From Saururus chinensis (lineage: Eukaryota; Streptophyta; Magnoliopsida; Piperales; Saururaceae), in the NCBI GenBank assembly GCA_035235625.1, contig CP141147.1, positions 24,782,756 to 24,846,755 on the forward strand: a stretch of DNA of 64,000 nucleotides, read 5' to 3'. Of the stretch, positions 48,720 to 61,000 are shown piece after piece. The notes under the pieces are model-generated. The model had not been told where the DNA came from. It saw nothing but the letters and a program-made list of their open reading frames with translations, and searched no databases. The position numbers and the translations under genes were made by a program. Every line of letters begins with the position of its first letter. The stretch's first letter is position 1.

Positions 48720-50412
48720 TTTTCAAACTAAATGGACTCTAAGGGATATAGTGTAGAGTGTAATGATTGATGGTGGAAGCACTAAGAACATCATTGCAAA
48801 AAGTAAGGGAGACAAAAGTGAAAGAAAGATGCAAAGTTCTTTTTTTTTTTTACAGGGAAATCATATAAAGTTGAGATACTATCTCACATTGTAAATATGG
48901 AAGCATGTCATTTGCTTTTTTTGGAGTCCAAGACATTTTGACGTAGACTCCTTACATTATGGTAGAGACAACACATTCCTTTCTATACCATGAATTAGAT
49001 AGTGTTGCTTTCATAATCTCTTTCTTCCCCAACAAAATTGAGCTGCAATGAAAGAAAAATGTTCTTCTTTTCCAAGAATTTGTAATGAGATTTAAAAGGA
49101 GTTACTGGCATGTTGGCCTTAGTGGTGAAAGGGACAAATGATGTTGCAGTTGTGATACCTCCTAAAGTAGAAAATTTGCTAAAAAATAGTTTTGAGGTAT
49201 TATACCTGATGAATTGCCAAGTCAATTGTCATCTTTGCAAGAAATTCAACATCAAATAGACCTTATCTCTTCCTCAAATCTAGCTAGCCTCTTGCACTAT
49301 CGTATGACCCGCACCCAAAGAGCATCAAAGACTTCAATAACATGACATCTTAAATATGCTACTCATCAGGGAGAGCCTCAGCCTTTGTGGTAGTTTACCT
49401 TGATGATATACTCATATATATTAAACATGAAAAAGAACATATGAAACATTTAAAGGAGGTGTTCTTAGCTTTACAGCCAAATAGTCTAATAGTTAACTTG
49501 AAGAAATATAGTTTTATGACAGCAGAGCTCATATTTCTTGGATATGTGGTGAATGAAAATGGTATGTACATGTAGACTAGGCTAAAATTAAAGCAATTCA
49601 CATCTGGCTAAGACCTTGGAATGTAATTGAGTTACGTAGCTTCCTTGGATTGGCAACCTTTTATAAGAGGTTTGCCAAAAATTTCAGTAGCCTAGCTTCT
49701 CCGTTGACTGAGTGCTTGAATAGAAACCAATTCCAATGGATGAGTTAGTGACAACTCTTATCTTGGCACTTCCAAACTTTGACAAAATCTTTAAAGTAGA
49801 GATCAATGCATCATGTGTTGGGATAGGGGCTATTCATACCTAGGAAGGAAAATATTAGCTTACTACAATAAAAAGCTGAATGAATCAAGAAAGAAGTTTT
49901 CAACCTATACATTGGAGTGGTTTGCAATAGTACAAGCTTTAATACACTTGAGACATCTTCTTCTGCATGGAGAGTCTTTTACATATTGACCATCAATCAT
50001 TGAGGTTTTTGCATACTCAACAAAATTTGAATCGAATGCATGTCAAGTGGATTATATATCTTTAGGAATACACCTTATCATCAAGCATATATCTTGCCAA
50101 TTGAATAAATTGGTTGATGCCTTAAGCAGAAGAACAACTCTTTTGGTAACTCTTCACACCATTGTTTTTTTGTTTTGAGGTTGTACCTGACTTATATCTT
50201 GTATATCCTGATTTTAAAAATAGGTGAAATACTTGTAAAGATAACAACCATCTACAACAAGAATTTAGTATCATTGATGGATTTCTTTATAAACGACAAT
50301 TGTTGTATTCACAAATGTTCTTAAAGGGAACAATTGATCTTAGAATTACATGATGGAGGCTTGGGAGGTCATATGGGTTGGGACAAGATTGCAATTAAAG
50401 TAAAAGAAAGAT
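48720..50412 (+). pseudogene. Chromovirus-type Ty3/gypsy pol, decayed and internally deleted
   Basis: In order: MIDGGSTKNIIAKS near 48,757 (aspartic protease motif), FDVDSLHYGRDNT near 48,938, PDELPSQLSSLQEIQHQIDL near 49,208, then a deletion removing most of the reverse transcriptase. Next comes VVYLDDILIYIKHEKEHMKH at 49,388 (YxDD box), NLKKYSFMTAELIFLGYVV, a LATFYKRF..NFS-type block near 49,650, LALPNFDK near 49,760, RNase H-like pieces (KKLNESRKKFSTY near 49,875), and LHDGGLGGHMGWDKI at 50,340 (integrase zinc-binding start). Reading frame is lost several times. The order protease-RT-RNase H-integrase and YLDDILIYS match chromoviruses. The sequence stops abruptly at the LTR-like start at 50,413. 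Confidence 0.88.
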
Positions 50413-50600
50413 TGTTACGCCCCGGCACCGCCCGACTCGAGCCGAACCCGGTCCAGGGGCCGGTCAAGCGCACGGGGGCGACAAGGGAAAAATTGAGATA
50501 TGGTTTAGCGGAAGACTTAACCCTAATTACAGGCGATTTAACATAATTACGGAATATGCACACCACTTTGAGCAAGAATAAATAAATAGAATAAATAAAA
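50413..50600 (-). mobile_element. LTR fragment related to the 3,862-7,202 solo LTR
   Basis: TGTTACGCCCCGGCACCGCC, CTCGAGCCGAACCCGGTCC and GGAAGACTTAACCC match, in order, the reverse complement of the 3' edge of the solo LTR (7,100-7,202). It interrupts integrase coding sequence. The other end was not located; the limit given is where the similarity fades. Confidence 0.6.
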
Positions 50601-51319
50601 AAAATGAAGAGAGTTACATTAACTCACTTATCTTGTAATTTGTTCATAATTGAGAATTTTTTACGTTAAATGGGTCAAGTCACGTCCAGGTTTGAGATAT
50701 TCGGGTCATGTTTTAGTTAGTATTTATTAAATGACAATTAGTTCGAGTTTAGCAAAATCCCACTCGATGACATGCATCACTCATTTGACACATATTTTTG
50801 TTTATACTAGTTTGCATAATTATAGGTGGCTACAATATCTCCACAAGCTTGACTCCCTCGTATAAAATTAAACAAGTGTAATCTTGTTCGTATCTTGAAG
50901 TGGTAAAGAGTTAAATGCCCCGTCCCTCTCTCTTATATCCTCCGTCTTATAAAACAAAACAAATGCACAGCATTTACGGCAAGCCAGTGAAACATTCGTC
51001 TCATCTAATCTTGTAGTCGAGTTTGTGAGCTAATAATCTTATCTTTTATGTCCATTTCCATAGCTTTCATAGCCCTGTCACTGCCATGTCATTCTCACCT
51101 CAAAAATTAAGATCCCAAAGGTTTGAAGTCGAAACACTAATAGATTGATTAGGAATTCAATTTGTTTACCCATGGATTAAGCTGATCATTCTACTTTTTT
51201 AATTAAAAAGTATAAACCCAATATCTCTTCTCTTCTCATTAGACCCTTCTTTATCCAAAAAATATAAACTATTGAACTGGTCACCCTGTCATCAAAGCAA
51301 TTAACTGGTTGACACTCAC
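50601..51319. other. Intergenic or intronic sequence
   Basis: No recognised feature. If the exon at 51,320 is real, the part below it would be an intron on the minus strand. Confidence 0.35.
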
Positions 51320-51409
51320 CAACACAGTAGGAGCTTTTGGAAAATAGTTGTCCAAGTAACACGACAACCCCATATTCTGCACTGCAAGTAGATAGAACTC
51401 TTGAACAAC
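51320..51409 (-). pseudogene. Orphan exon-like block, protein unknown
   Basis: On the minus strand a 90-bp stretch is bounded by TTTGTGATTTTTCAG (acceptor) and GTGAGTGTC (strong donor). It translates without a stop as VVQEFYLLAVQNMGLSCYLD followed by NYFPKAPTVL. Both splice sites are good and the length is a multiple of three. I cannot name the family. Higher up the minus strand, 51,660-51,550 begins after TTTTCTCAG with YHDGGAPQANAQSVLMSMF and then meets a stop, and might be a neighbouring exon. With no start, no further exons and transposons on both sides, it is listed as a gene fragment; it could also be an exon of a long-intron gene extending elsewhere. Confidence 0.45.
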
Positions 51410-52398
51410 CTGAAAAATCACAAACCAACTAGATATGTCTAGTAGCTACAACCGGCACAAAGCATATATAAATTACTTTTTCAAGTCCACATTGTCATTA
51501 TTTCAAGATATATTGAAACTAAGGCGTAAAAAGTTTTTCTGCATATTTTTTTATCTGCCTGCCACTTAGAAGCAGTGAGGAGTCTAGGCCTCCTCATTCG
51601 AACATACTCATAAGGACACTTTGGGCATTTGCTTGTGGTGCACCTCCATCATGATAGATCTGAGAAAATTAGTTATATTTTTCTTACTGAAGCAAAATTT
51701 CCATACAAAGAAGCATATTGGCAACTACCCACCAGGTAGCAATAGACAATAGTTGTGCAGCTTCCGCACCAGCTTTGCAGTGAAAAAAAAATGTTGTTAT
51801 CCTACACAAAGCAATTTTTTTACAAAAAATGGTGAAGGAAAAAAAGCATGCCAACCTTGGACCTCTCCCACAACTAGGAGAGAACCAACTAGCCCGACTA
51901 AGACTAGATTGACCAAATAATTTCTATTTTAGATGAGGAAATTGCTTTGCTATATGTGACTTTTCTATTTGATCATTTGCATTTTTTTATGGGTGATTAT
52001 TTGCATTTTAGTTAGGGGTAATGAAGAAACATAGTCGTTATTTATGATAGTTTATAGATCCTATACTATGGATGACAAGTTTGCCACTCCCAATTGTAGC
52101 CAGTCTACCTCACCTATACACAGCCGGTAGATATACATGGACTATGTAAAGGGGGGTGGGTTAGCTAAAATAAAGGGTGGGAGATTTCTCATCCCTATAA
52201 TATAAACGTATATGATTTAAGACTTGGGAAAACTAAGCATGCCACTATATAGTTTTATACCTTTGTGTTTTAATAACCAATTTCTGTAATTTGATGTTAT
52301 ATTGTGCATGAAACTAACCTTATCATGTTGATGTTTCTCTTAGAAAAGCCAATTATCAAACACTATGTGTTGTGTGACCCCATTACTAGCAAACTCTT
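51410..52398. other. Intergenic sequence around the orphan exon
   Basis: Apart from the weak second exon candidate at 51,550-51,660, nothing is recognised. Confidence 0.35.
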
Positions 52399-52557
52399 GG
52401 AAGTTTTTCATGCACTCTAATTACCATGAGCCTAGTGTAAGAAATGCCTGGGGATTGTTTACGTTTAAGATTCATGGGAGCTAACATAAGCTAGTGTGTG
52501 CACCATTAGTCTCTTGGATGGTCTCATGATGAGTGGGGAGCATTAAAAAACTCTTCC
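52399..52557. mobile_element. Mutator-like MITE, hairpin family copy 3
   Basis: 159 bp, flanked by CAAACTCTT (52,390-52,398) and CTAACTCTT (52,558-52,566), an 8-of-9 match. Ends: GGAAGTTTTTCATGCACTC and, reverse complemented, GGAAGAGTTTTTTAATGCTCC. The core contains 'gctagtgtgtgcaccatta', shared with the copies at 25,968 and 35,888. Confidence 0.8.
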
Positions 52558-52566
52558 CTAACTCTT

Positions 52567-53489
52567 AGGGTTCTCTTCTTTTCTAATCTATACATAGCTC
52601 CTATTAGTTGAGCATTAAATTGAATGTGACAAGAAAGAAAAGATATAAATTAGTAAAAGAGAGAATCAAAGCAAGATGTTACTTGTCATAATAAATAAAT
52701 AATAAAGAAGATGGGCTATTGGTTGTGAGTTTTGATTGGATTGCTAAGAAGACTATGGTGACCAATTTCCTTACAAAGTTGAATAATTACACGCAATCCT
52801 CCAAAGTTAAATAATTACAATAAAAGGAAACTAAGGTAACAAGTCTCCCTCATGAACGTAAGTTGATGGATTTGTAACATAATGAAATAAAAGGCTAGCA
52901 AACTTATGAGTCTGTTTAATTGAAATTTCATAAGAAATTATAAATAGAATGAAACCAAAAATTCTATTCTATATATTTTCAATCTCAATATATAGTGTTT
53001 TGAATTATAATTTTATTTTTTTACATGACAAATTTTTATTTCTTTCATGGTCCCCTAGAGATGCAAACTTGTTTTTGTCCCATGACAGAACCCAACCTCC
53101 TTCCCCACCACCCTCCTCCCTGACGTGCAGTGTTTGTGACGCGTGTCAGTGTCGATTCCATGATAATAAGCACATATATATGTTGCCAAATGTTGTGGGG
53201 GAGCCCACAACTTATGTATACATGTTATGCAACACTGTGGGTAGTCCCTGTAATGCATGTATACATCATGTATACAATGCAATGGTACATCTGTCTCGAG
53301 TACTACTCCTTGTTGCTCTATGACATCCCACCCTCTCTCATGAAGTGTTACTTACACTTAAAGTCCATTTACCCCTAGGGTGAACCTAGTGGCATTTAAG
53401 AAGTCATTGATCCTCCATTCAAAACAAGGTCATGATCGCATTTTTTTCTTCCTCAACTAAGTTATAAAAAACTATGTATCTAAATAATA
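52567..53489. other. Intergenic sequence
   Basis: An open frame of 124 codons (52,949-53,323, plus) has no recognisable domain. Around 53,180-53,280 are inverted and direct 'tgtatacat' motifs. No gene is called. Confidence 0.35.
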
Positions 53490-53688
53490 CTTCATTCGTC
53501 TAATATTAATAGTTATATTTAAAAAATAGTGGTTTTAATTGAATAGTAAACCCGCATCTAAAGGAATCGAAAATAAGCTCATGATACTCTTTTTTAAGTA
53601 CCCAACTACCTAAATTAAAGAAAATGGAGCTATTAATATAGAACAATTTTTGTTTCCAAATGGAGCTATTAATATGGGATAGAAGGAG
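53490..53688. mobile_element. Stowaway-like MITE, 0.2 kb family copy 1
   Basis: 199 bp between TA dinucleotides (53,488-53,489 and 53,689-53,690). Ends CTTCATTCGTCTAATATTAA and, reverse complemented, CTCCTTCTATCCCATATTAA form an inverted repeat. The core AAGCTCATGATACTCTTTTT and CCAACTACCTAAATT is shared with the copies at 53,788 and 63,600. Confidence 0.85.
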
Positions 53689-53787
53689 TACTTTTTTTAT
53701 TTTATATTTTTTCCCTAGTGATGATCTAATGGCCATGAGGCTAGTCAGTGCTCAAGCTGCGCTAAATTTCTCCTTTATAAAAATATA

Positions 53788-53988
53788 CTTCCTCCATCCC
53801 ATATTAATTATAGCTATATTTGAAAAAATTATAGTTTTATTGAACGGTGAAACCCACATATAAGAGAAAGGAAAATAAATTTATGATACTCTTTTTAAGT
53901 ACCTAACTACTTAAATTGAACAAAATTGGGCTATTAATATAGAATAAATTTTTTGCTGAACAGAGCTATAAATATGAGACGGAGGAAC
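53788..53988. mobile_element. Stowaway-like MITE, 0.2 kb family copy 2
   Basis: 201 bp between TA dinucleotides. Ends CTTCCTCCATCCCATATTAA and, reverse complemented, GTTCCTCCGTCTCATATTTA. Same core as copy 1, same orientation, 99 bp downstream of it. Confidence 0.85.
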
Positions 53989-54049
53989 TAAGTTTTAGAA
54001 AAAGTAAGAGCCACCTTAGACCGTTAAAAGACAATTTTTTTTATGTTTG

Positions 54050-54329
54050 TTTGTCCTTCCATGTCTGCGTCCATGAGTAAAGAGGGCCAACAATTTTTTT
54101 GTCTGGGGCGGACACGAACATGGACAATTAAAATATATGATTTGTCACATCATTATGTCTATGACTTCTGTTTCATTAGGATAAATCTATCCTGTCGGGA
54201 TTAAATTTTATCTTAATCTGAATGATTCTTTTTCATGTAGACAAATATTTTATTTATTAGGTTAATTTATATATCTTTATTTTGTGTGATTGCCTATTCA
54301 TAATTTTTTATTGTTTCTTGTTTAGTGAT
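54050..54329. other. GTCC/GGAC-rich flank of the hAT pseudogene
   Basis: TTTGTCCTTCCATGTCTGCG and 'ctggggcggacacgaacatggac' at 54,050-54,125 resemble the interior of the short element at 36,228-36,428 and may be a subterminal repeat of the hAT element. A definite terminus and 8-bp target duplication were not found. Confidence 0.4.
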
Positions 54330-56400
54330 AATGTTTGACCATAAAGGGAAAAGGGTCACTGACAGTGAGGAGCAAGTTGCTCCAACTACTACTCAAGTTT
54401 CAGTTGAAAATGTGGTTGTGTTAAGTGTGCTTGTGTCCAATGATGAAGCATAGTCTAAAAATGGATTAGAATCAAATGATGTCTCTTCGAAAAGGAGTAA
54501 AACACAGCCTAATGAATTAGAACCAACAAGAAGACTCATTTCTAAATGGTGGGAATATTTTAAGAAGGATGTGGATAAAAATGGGAAACAAATTGTTATA
54601 TGTAATTATTGTTATAAGCATGTAACATGAGATACTAAAAGGCAAGGTATGAACTCAATGAAAAGGCACTTGGAGAGGGATTGTACTAAATACAAAGAAG
54701 TAAAGAGGAAGTCTCAAAGTAAAGGACAACAAAATTTAGTATTGGGGGAGAAAAAATTATGGGAGTTGTTAAATAGTCTTTCACATTTAACCAAGAAAGA
54801 AGTAAAAGAGAGCTTTATGAGGCCATCATCTTACATGAATATCCTTTTAATATTGTTAATCATGTTGCCTTGAGGAAATAGGTTAGACATTTACAACCAC
54901 AATTTAAGTTTGTTAGCCATACAACCATTAGAAGGGAATGTTCTAAAATTTATAATGTTGAAAAGAATGAGACATTTGATGCATTGGAGAAGCTACATGG
55001 TCGAATTAGTATCACAAGTGACATGTGGACATCTATTCAAAATATTCCCTATATTTTTTTGACGGCTCATTACATTGATGAGGAGTAGAGGAGACAAAGT
55101 CTGGTGCTTAACTTTTTCAAGGTTGAATCACAACATATCAGTGAATGCATTGCTAAAATTCTTTATTAAAAATGTGTTGAATGGAACATTGAGAGGAAAC
55201 TATTTAGTGTTGCCTTGGACAATTGTAGTGCAAATGATATTGCGGCTCGTGAGTTAAAACGTTATCTATTCTATAGGGGATTTCTTGTATTTAATGGTGA
55301 GCTTTTTCATATGCGTTGCACCACACATATTCTCAACTTGATTGTTTAAGATGACATGGATATGATTCGAGAAGTTGTTGAAAATATACACGAGAGTGTG
55401 AGGTATGCGAAATCTTCTCCTCAAAGATCACAAAATTTCTACAAGCATGCCGAAAAACTTAAGGTGCCAAAAAAGAAACTAGTTCTCAATGTTCTTATTA
55501 GATGAAACTCAACATATATGATGTTTGATGTTGCTCTAGAGTTTAAGGATATGTTTGCTCATATATATGACTTCAATAGATTATTGATATACTTTTGAGC
55601 CTTTGGTACAATAGTGGGAAAATGTGAGGATAGTTACTGATTGCTTAAAAAAAATTTATGAATTAATTGAGATTTTCTCCAGAACCAAATATCCTACTTC
55701 AAACATATTTTTTGGTAGAATTGTGAGTTGAATATCTTATTGAATAAGTGGAGCATTGATAGTAATAGATTCATTTCATCCATGACAACTAAGATAATTG
55801 CAAATTTTGAGAAATATTTGAATGATATTCCTTTGGCAATAGCTTCCATTTTATATTCTAGATTGAAAATAAAAGTGGTTGAGTGTTATGTTACTATGAT
55901 CTATGGTGAACAACTTGATTAAATGAAAGTTAATTAAGTTCAAGATGCTTTGAAAAAACCTTTTGATGATTATATTTCACAGGTACTAGGATCAAGTGAG
56001 TTTGATGGTATAATTGCAAGTAGTCAAACGTTTATTAGTAGTGAGAGGTTTTCATTCTCTAGTGGTGGTAGTGGTGCCGCTTTTTGGAATAAGTTTGATA
56101 AGTATATGGAAGATAGCTCATCAAGCTAAATATCAAAAATTGAATATGAGTTGTATTCAGAAGAGCCCATTCTCAAATATCTTTTTGGTAATGCTTTTAA
56201 TGTTTTGGCTTAAGGAAAAAAGTTTGCCCCAAAATATCCCTTCTTGTAAAAATGGCATGAGATATCTTAGTTATGCTTTTGTCTACTGCTGCATCGGAGT
56301 CGACATTTAGTACGAGTAGAAAAATTATTTGTCAATCAGGGAGTCGAATGAGCAATAAGATGGAGCAATAGTTAATATGTGCAAAAGTTGTTTGAAGGCT
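54330..56400 (+). pseudogene. hAT-superfamily transposase, decayed
   Basis: The start MFDHKGKRVTDSEEQ near 54,330 opens an N-terminal region. RRLISKWWEYFKKDVDKNGK, IVICNYCYKHVT and MNSMKRHLERDCTKYKE form a BED-type zinc finger (WxxF, CxxC, H...C), the DNA-binding domain of plant hAT transposases. The middle is broken by frameshifts but keeps pieces such as ISVTSDMWTS-type 'itsdmwtsiqn' (55,010-55,040) and LRCTTHILNL-like 'mrcttHILNLIV' (55,310-55,345). Near the end LSTAASESTFSTSRKIICQS and GSRMSNKMEQ (56,282-56,370) match the hAT C-terminal dimerisation region. Many stops and frameshifts make it inactive. A domesticated host gene is unlikely given that decay. Confidence 0.88.
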
Positions 56401-57773
56401 AAGTTTGAAGGTTTTTTTTTAAATATTTAATATACTTGTGTGGTTCTCATGCTTAGAAGAGTAACTAGTGTTGTTTTACGATTTGTTATAAAGGTGTATC
56501 ATCAAAGGTATTCAATGGTGAACACATTATTGTTTCAAGTATTTTTTAGATGAGCTTAGAAGATGAAGATGAACTTGAAGCTTAGTTGCTTAAGAATGCA
56601 TCATTTGGTTATTTAGAAGTTAGGAATCATCTTGATTTTCTTGTTCAACATCTTTTTTATTAATTTCTTGGATTTGCATTAGTTCTATCATGAAATGTTC
56701 TTATATTGAAGTTCATATTCACCTTTTTCATCATAAAAAGTGGCCACATCATTTTTATGTAGTTCTCATTTAACAACCCTACATGATTGTAGTACATCTA
56801 GTTGAGTTTTGATCCTACATTTATTGTATATATTCCCTTCTTCATTTCAGGGCTAGAGATTAGATGTTGAGTCTGCTTAGAGTTCTTCACGAGTAATTGG
56901 TGATTTTTGGTCCACTGCAATCAGTTTGAAGTCTTTTCTAAAACTTATTAGTGAAAGGGTTGTTTGTTCTGGAATGCAATCAATTTGTTATATGCAATTT
57001 TTTTCTAAACAGTCAGCTACCAATTTGTTATATGCAGTTTCTTTCTACTGCTTTAATGACATTGTAATTGCATTCTTCTTCTAATTATTGGCATTCATTC
57101 TCAAAATATCGAAGTTACTTTCATTTTCAGGTAATGGTGACTTGATTTGCTCACTCAAAAGAACCTGACAAGAACACTGTATGAGAAAGATATAACTAAA
57201 ATTATACAGTCCACCTGTAGTCCCTTCCACCACAATGTGTTAAGTTAATTTTATACTAAATTTAGACACTTGTTTGTAGACAAATTGTATGACTATCCTG
57301 TGGTTTGGAAGGTTATGAAACAATCTCCTGCATTTGTTGTCTTAATGGCATACTATTTCATCTCCCTATGATTTGTTGGTGGACTTACTAGCTTCCATTT
57401 ATATTTGACTCGAAATAACCAGGTTAGTTGTTTTAGTCATGTACTATACTAGTTGATAAATCAAATTGATTGAAATTATCTGGTATTGTATAGATGCTCT
57501 CTTATTTTAATAAAATATAAATGGCAAAAAGGTAAGCTTTAAGGTGAAAATTGCAAAAATTAATTGTTAAGTGTTCCAGCATATGAATTGTTGAGTTAAG
57601 ATGAGGCATGAGAGTTGTGGATATTTTTTAACTATATTAGTGTTGCATGACTGCTTATTAGTGAGCTATATGACTTATTGCTGGCTATGAAATGGTTATA
57701 GAAGGAATTTAACTTTCTTAGTAAAGTGTAGGTGTTGGTGCGTCACTGAGATCACCGAAGACACAAACTAATA
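56401..57773. other. Downstream of the hAT pseudogene
   Basis: AT-rich sequence, probably the 3' part of the hAT element and its flank. No ORF, RNA or terminal repeat is supported. Confidence 0.35.
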
Positions 57774-57889
57774 TAGTTATTTCCACCATATTGTGCAGGA
57801 ATGTGAAACTCATAGTTATTTCCACCATATTGTGCAGGAATGTGAAACTCATAGTTATTTCCACCACATTGTGCAGGAATGTGAACAGT
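57774..57889 (+). repeat. 39-bp minisatellite, three copies
   Basis: Units starting at 57,774, 57,813 and 57,852, each TAGTTATTTCCACCATATTG plus TGCAGGAATGTGAAACTCA; the third ends early. The period is a multiple of three and the frame stays open (QECETHSYFHHIV per unit). A separate duplication of CTATGGAAGGATAAGTAC follows near 57,956-57,995. No gene model is supported. Confidence 0.85.
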
Positions 57890-58055
57890 GTAATAGCAAA
57901 AGACTCACAATAAAAAGAAGCCTAATGATATTAAAGATAAATATAAGTAGAATGTACTATGGAAGGATAAGTACGTGCTATGGAAGGATAAGTACGAATG
58001 AGAAATGTATCCAAAACATGCTCTTCAAACTTGGATAGGGAAATAGAGCTCGACC

Positions 58056-61000
58056 AGTCACAGCCTGAATTTTTAAAACCCTTTTAAATAAAAGACATGC
58101 AATAAATCACGATAATTTTTTTCATTCATAAATACAAAATAAATCCTTCGATTAAATATCTAAGTTATAATAACTGGGGTTCACAAGGTTCACAAATACG
58201 AATATCAAAACATATAATATTATTACATATGTCAAATTTAAATAAATAGCAGGTTAACCCTCTAAGTACAAGTATGTCATCTATCTTAATATAAATGACC
58301 AAATAAAGCTAGCTCTCATGCTAGTAATTACAATTACTTATAAAATTGCAGAAGTAAGAAACTAGATCCTACCAGTGCAATGTCGTCCTCAATCGCCCAC
58401 CAACGTTCTGATCTCGCTACGTCTTCATCTAAAGAACTTGCAACCAAACAAGACCAAACAACAACCAAGCATCTCCTCCCCTTCGAGGAGCATTTCCAAA
58501 AGAACAAAAGTATTAATTAATATTTTTTAAATCGGGCCAACATCACCCGATGTTAGTTGCCTATGTACTCATCAGACAACATCTCCAAATTTTAACAAGA
58601 TTGGATCTAGACGTAGTTCTGCCTAAAAACTACAGTATCTTAAGAAGCATAGCATCACACATGCAATGCTTAAGTATTTTCAACTCAACTACATTTATTA
58701 CAAGTCCTTTAATCGTTTCACTTATTATAATTAAACAATCAATATCAAACAATATTATTAATTATCTCTCGAACCATTATTCGATAATTAATATCCCAGT
58801 CTAATCCCAAAGACACGCATACTCATCAAATGTCAACCTAAGTGACAAATGATACAACCACATGGACCTTCCTCCAAAGGTAACCATCTATAGTGCAGTC
58901 TTGGAATCCATCAGAAAGTACCATAACCCAACCTAACCCATAAGGACCTAATGGGAGTGGAAGGGCATGACCCACAACTACACTTGAACAGAAGTGGCAA
59001 GAAAAGCCAACCAAGCATGATGTTAGCTAATCCAAATACTTGTACACTAAATGATCCTTGATAGATCGGTGGTGAGCCCGACTCACATAAAGCTCCCTCC
59101 AATGGGAGGTACAACTTCACGGCCAAATCAACAACTCCTTAATAGAGCTAAGACTCAAAAAAATCATTCTGAACCCTGACTTTCTCTTCAACAAGCAAGG
59201 ATTTCGAATGATTATCCCAAACCTTATCAATCTCTTTCAAACTAGGGTTAAAACTCAAAATTGTTATCAATTCATTAACCAAGGCAAATCGTTAGGTCGA
59301 AGGCCTTGTTCACTCTATAAACTAGTCTCATACCCCTCTGAGGGTATTTTAGTCTTTATTTTGATTAGGTGTTCTCGCCCAATCCAAAGTCGTCTAACCC
59401 CATTGATTAATCTTTCATTAATCTTAAGCTAGTGATAAATTATTATCACAACAACGATAGCAAATATTAAAGCAAATTAAAGCAAAAACAATACAAACCT
59501 ACATAGGTCCAAGCAGATCATAATATCAAGAACCAAACTCAACAATGATATTAGAAATATTCGCGCTCTTGTGCTCTAACCCTTATTGGGTTAGCTAGTT
59601 AAAATTTTATAATAACGGGTCATAATGCACCTAAGGGCATTAAGGTAATTATATCATATTAGACATCATCCTCTTCGTTCTCGAGTAATTCTTTCACCTC
59701 TCAAGAGGTTCTAGTATTAAATTGGCCTATTAATTCCATTAACGCAAATGCAGGCCAATCCGCTCATAGGGATATTTCTATCATATCATTCAGGGTTTCT
59801 CTGAACCTTAATGGGTCCAAAACTAATCTCAGGTGTACTCTTTGATGTTATGGACCCAAGGCAATTTCTTGTCATTTAACGAGGTCATAAATCCCTTCAA
59901 CTGACCCTGGTTTATTTAATGGTTTTACCTTAACCCTAGGGGGAAATAGTTAATTCCTAGGGGGAAATAGTTAATTATCTATTTACTGGGATTTTTCTAA
60001 GTTTGAGCATTGGTCTATAATTAGGGTACACATATACATCTCCCTGAGATTTTTCTTAATTTTTAAACCCACTCATTAGCCCCTGAAACAGAGCCCCTAA
60101 ATCAAGTAATTAAAAATTATTCTATAATTCAACTTATATGGGTAAATTGGTTATTTCAAAGTCTCTGGGATTTTTCCTGTGCTGAAATTTGGTCAGGACA
60201 CTCGGCATACTCTCTCGATCATTCAGTAATTTTTACAAACTTTTTCTAATTTATTAACTACTAAAATGGACCTAGTTTATAATTTTTTTAAAAAATAAAC
60301 CGACCTGGTTGGCCAAACCGGTCGGGAGACTAACCTGGCCCAAATAGGGTCTTGATGACCTACTTTGTGGGTCGTCTTCCCCGTAGTAGGCCGAGGCTGC
60401 TGGCCTCTAGCAGCACCATCTCCGGCCTCCATGATTGAGCAATGGCCTAGCCTAGCCAAATCTCCGTCGCATAGCAATTCGGACGAACCTAGCCTTCTAT
60501 CGTCTAGTGGTTGGTCAGGGGTCACCCCCCCCCCCCCCCCCCCCGCCCCCCCCATTTTTTTTTGGAGAAGGTTAGAGAAACAACAACGGCCATGTGTAGC
60601 AGTTTTGCTACCAGATGATGGCGGACCACCACCTGGATGACCAGAAGATAGGTGGCAGAAGGCAGAGGCATGCCCATGATCTTCTAATTCCCTGCGCCAC
60701 TCACTGCACCCATCTAATTTATCTAGGGCAAAACTGTGAGAACGGAAGCCACCGGTGGCAGCGCCTTGACTAGTTGGTGGTAGGTCCGACCAACCTAAAC
60801 ATGAATAGGAGAAAACACTTGCAGTGGAGGCCTGCATCGTGCTCAGCCGCCAATTCTGGCGGCCTTCACGACCGAATTTTCTTCCCTGAATCCTTTTTTC
60901 CACTAGAAGTTTAATGGGAAATTAGAACAATGGTCACAGACTAGAATACCCTGCCAACAAACTCTAGCAGCCACGATTGCCGCCATCACCAGAATAAGAG

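Noticed and set aside
52949-53323. 124-codon plus-strand frame
   Set aside because: No domain, mixed composition, no splice or promoter context; probably chance.
60277-60903. 208-codon open frame on the minus strand with a poly-Gly stretch
   Set aside because: It crosses the poly-C tract, has no domain and sits inside an LTR-like region.
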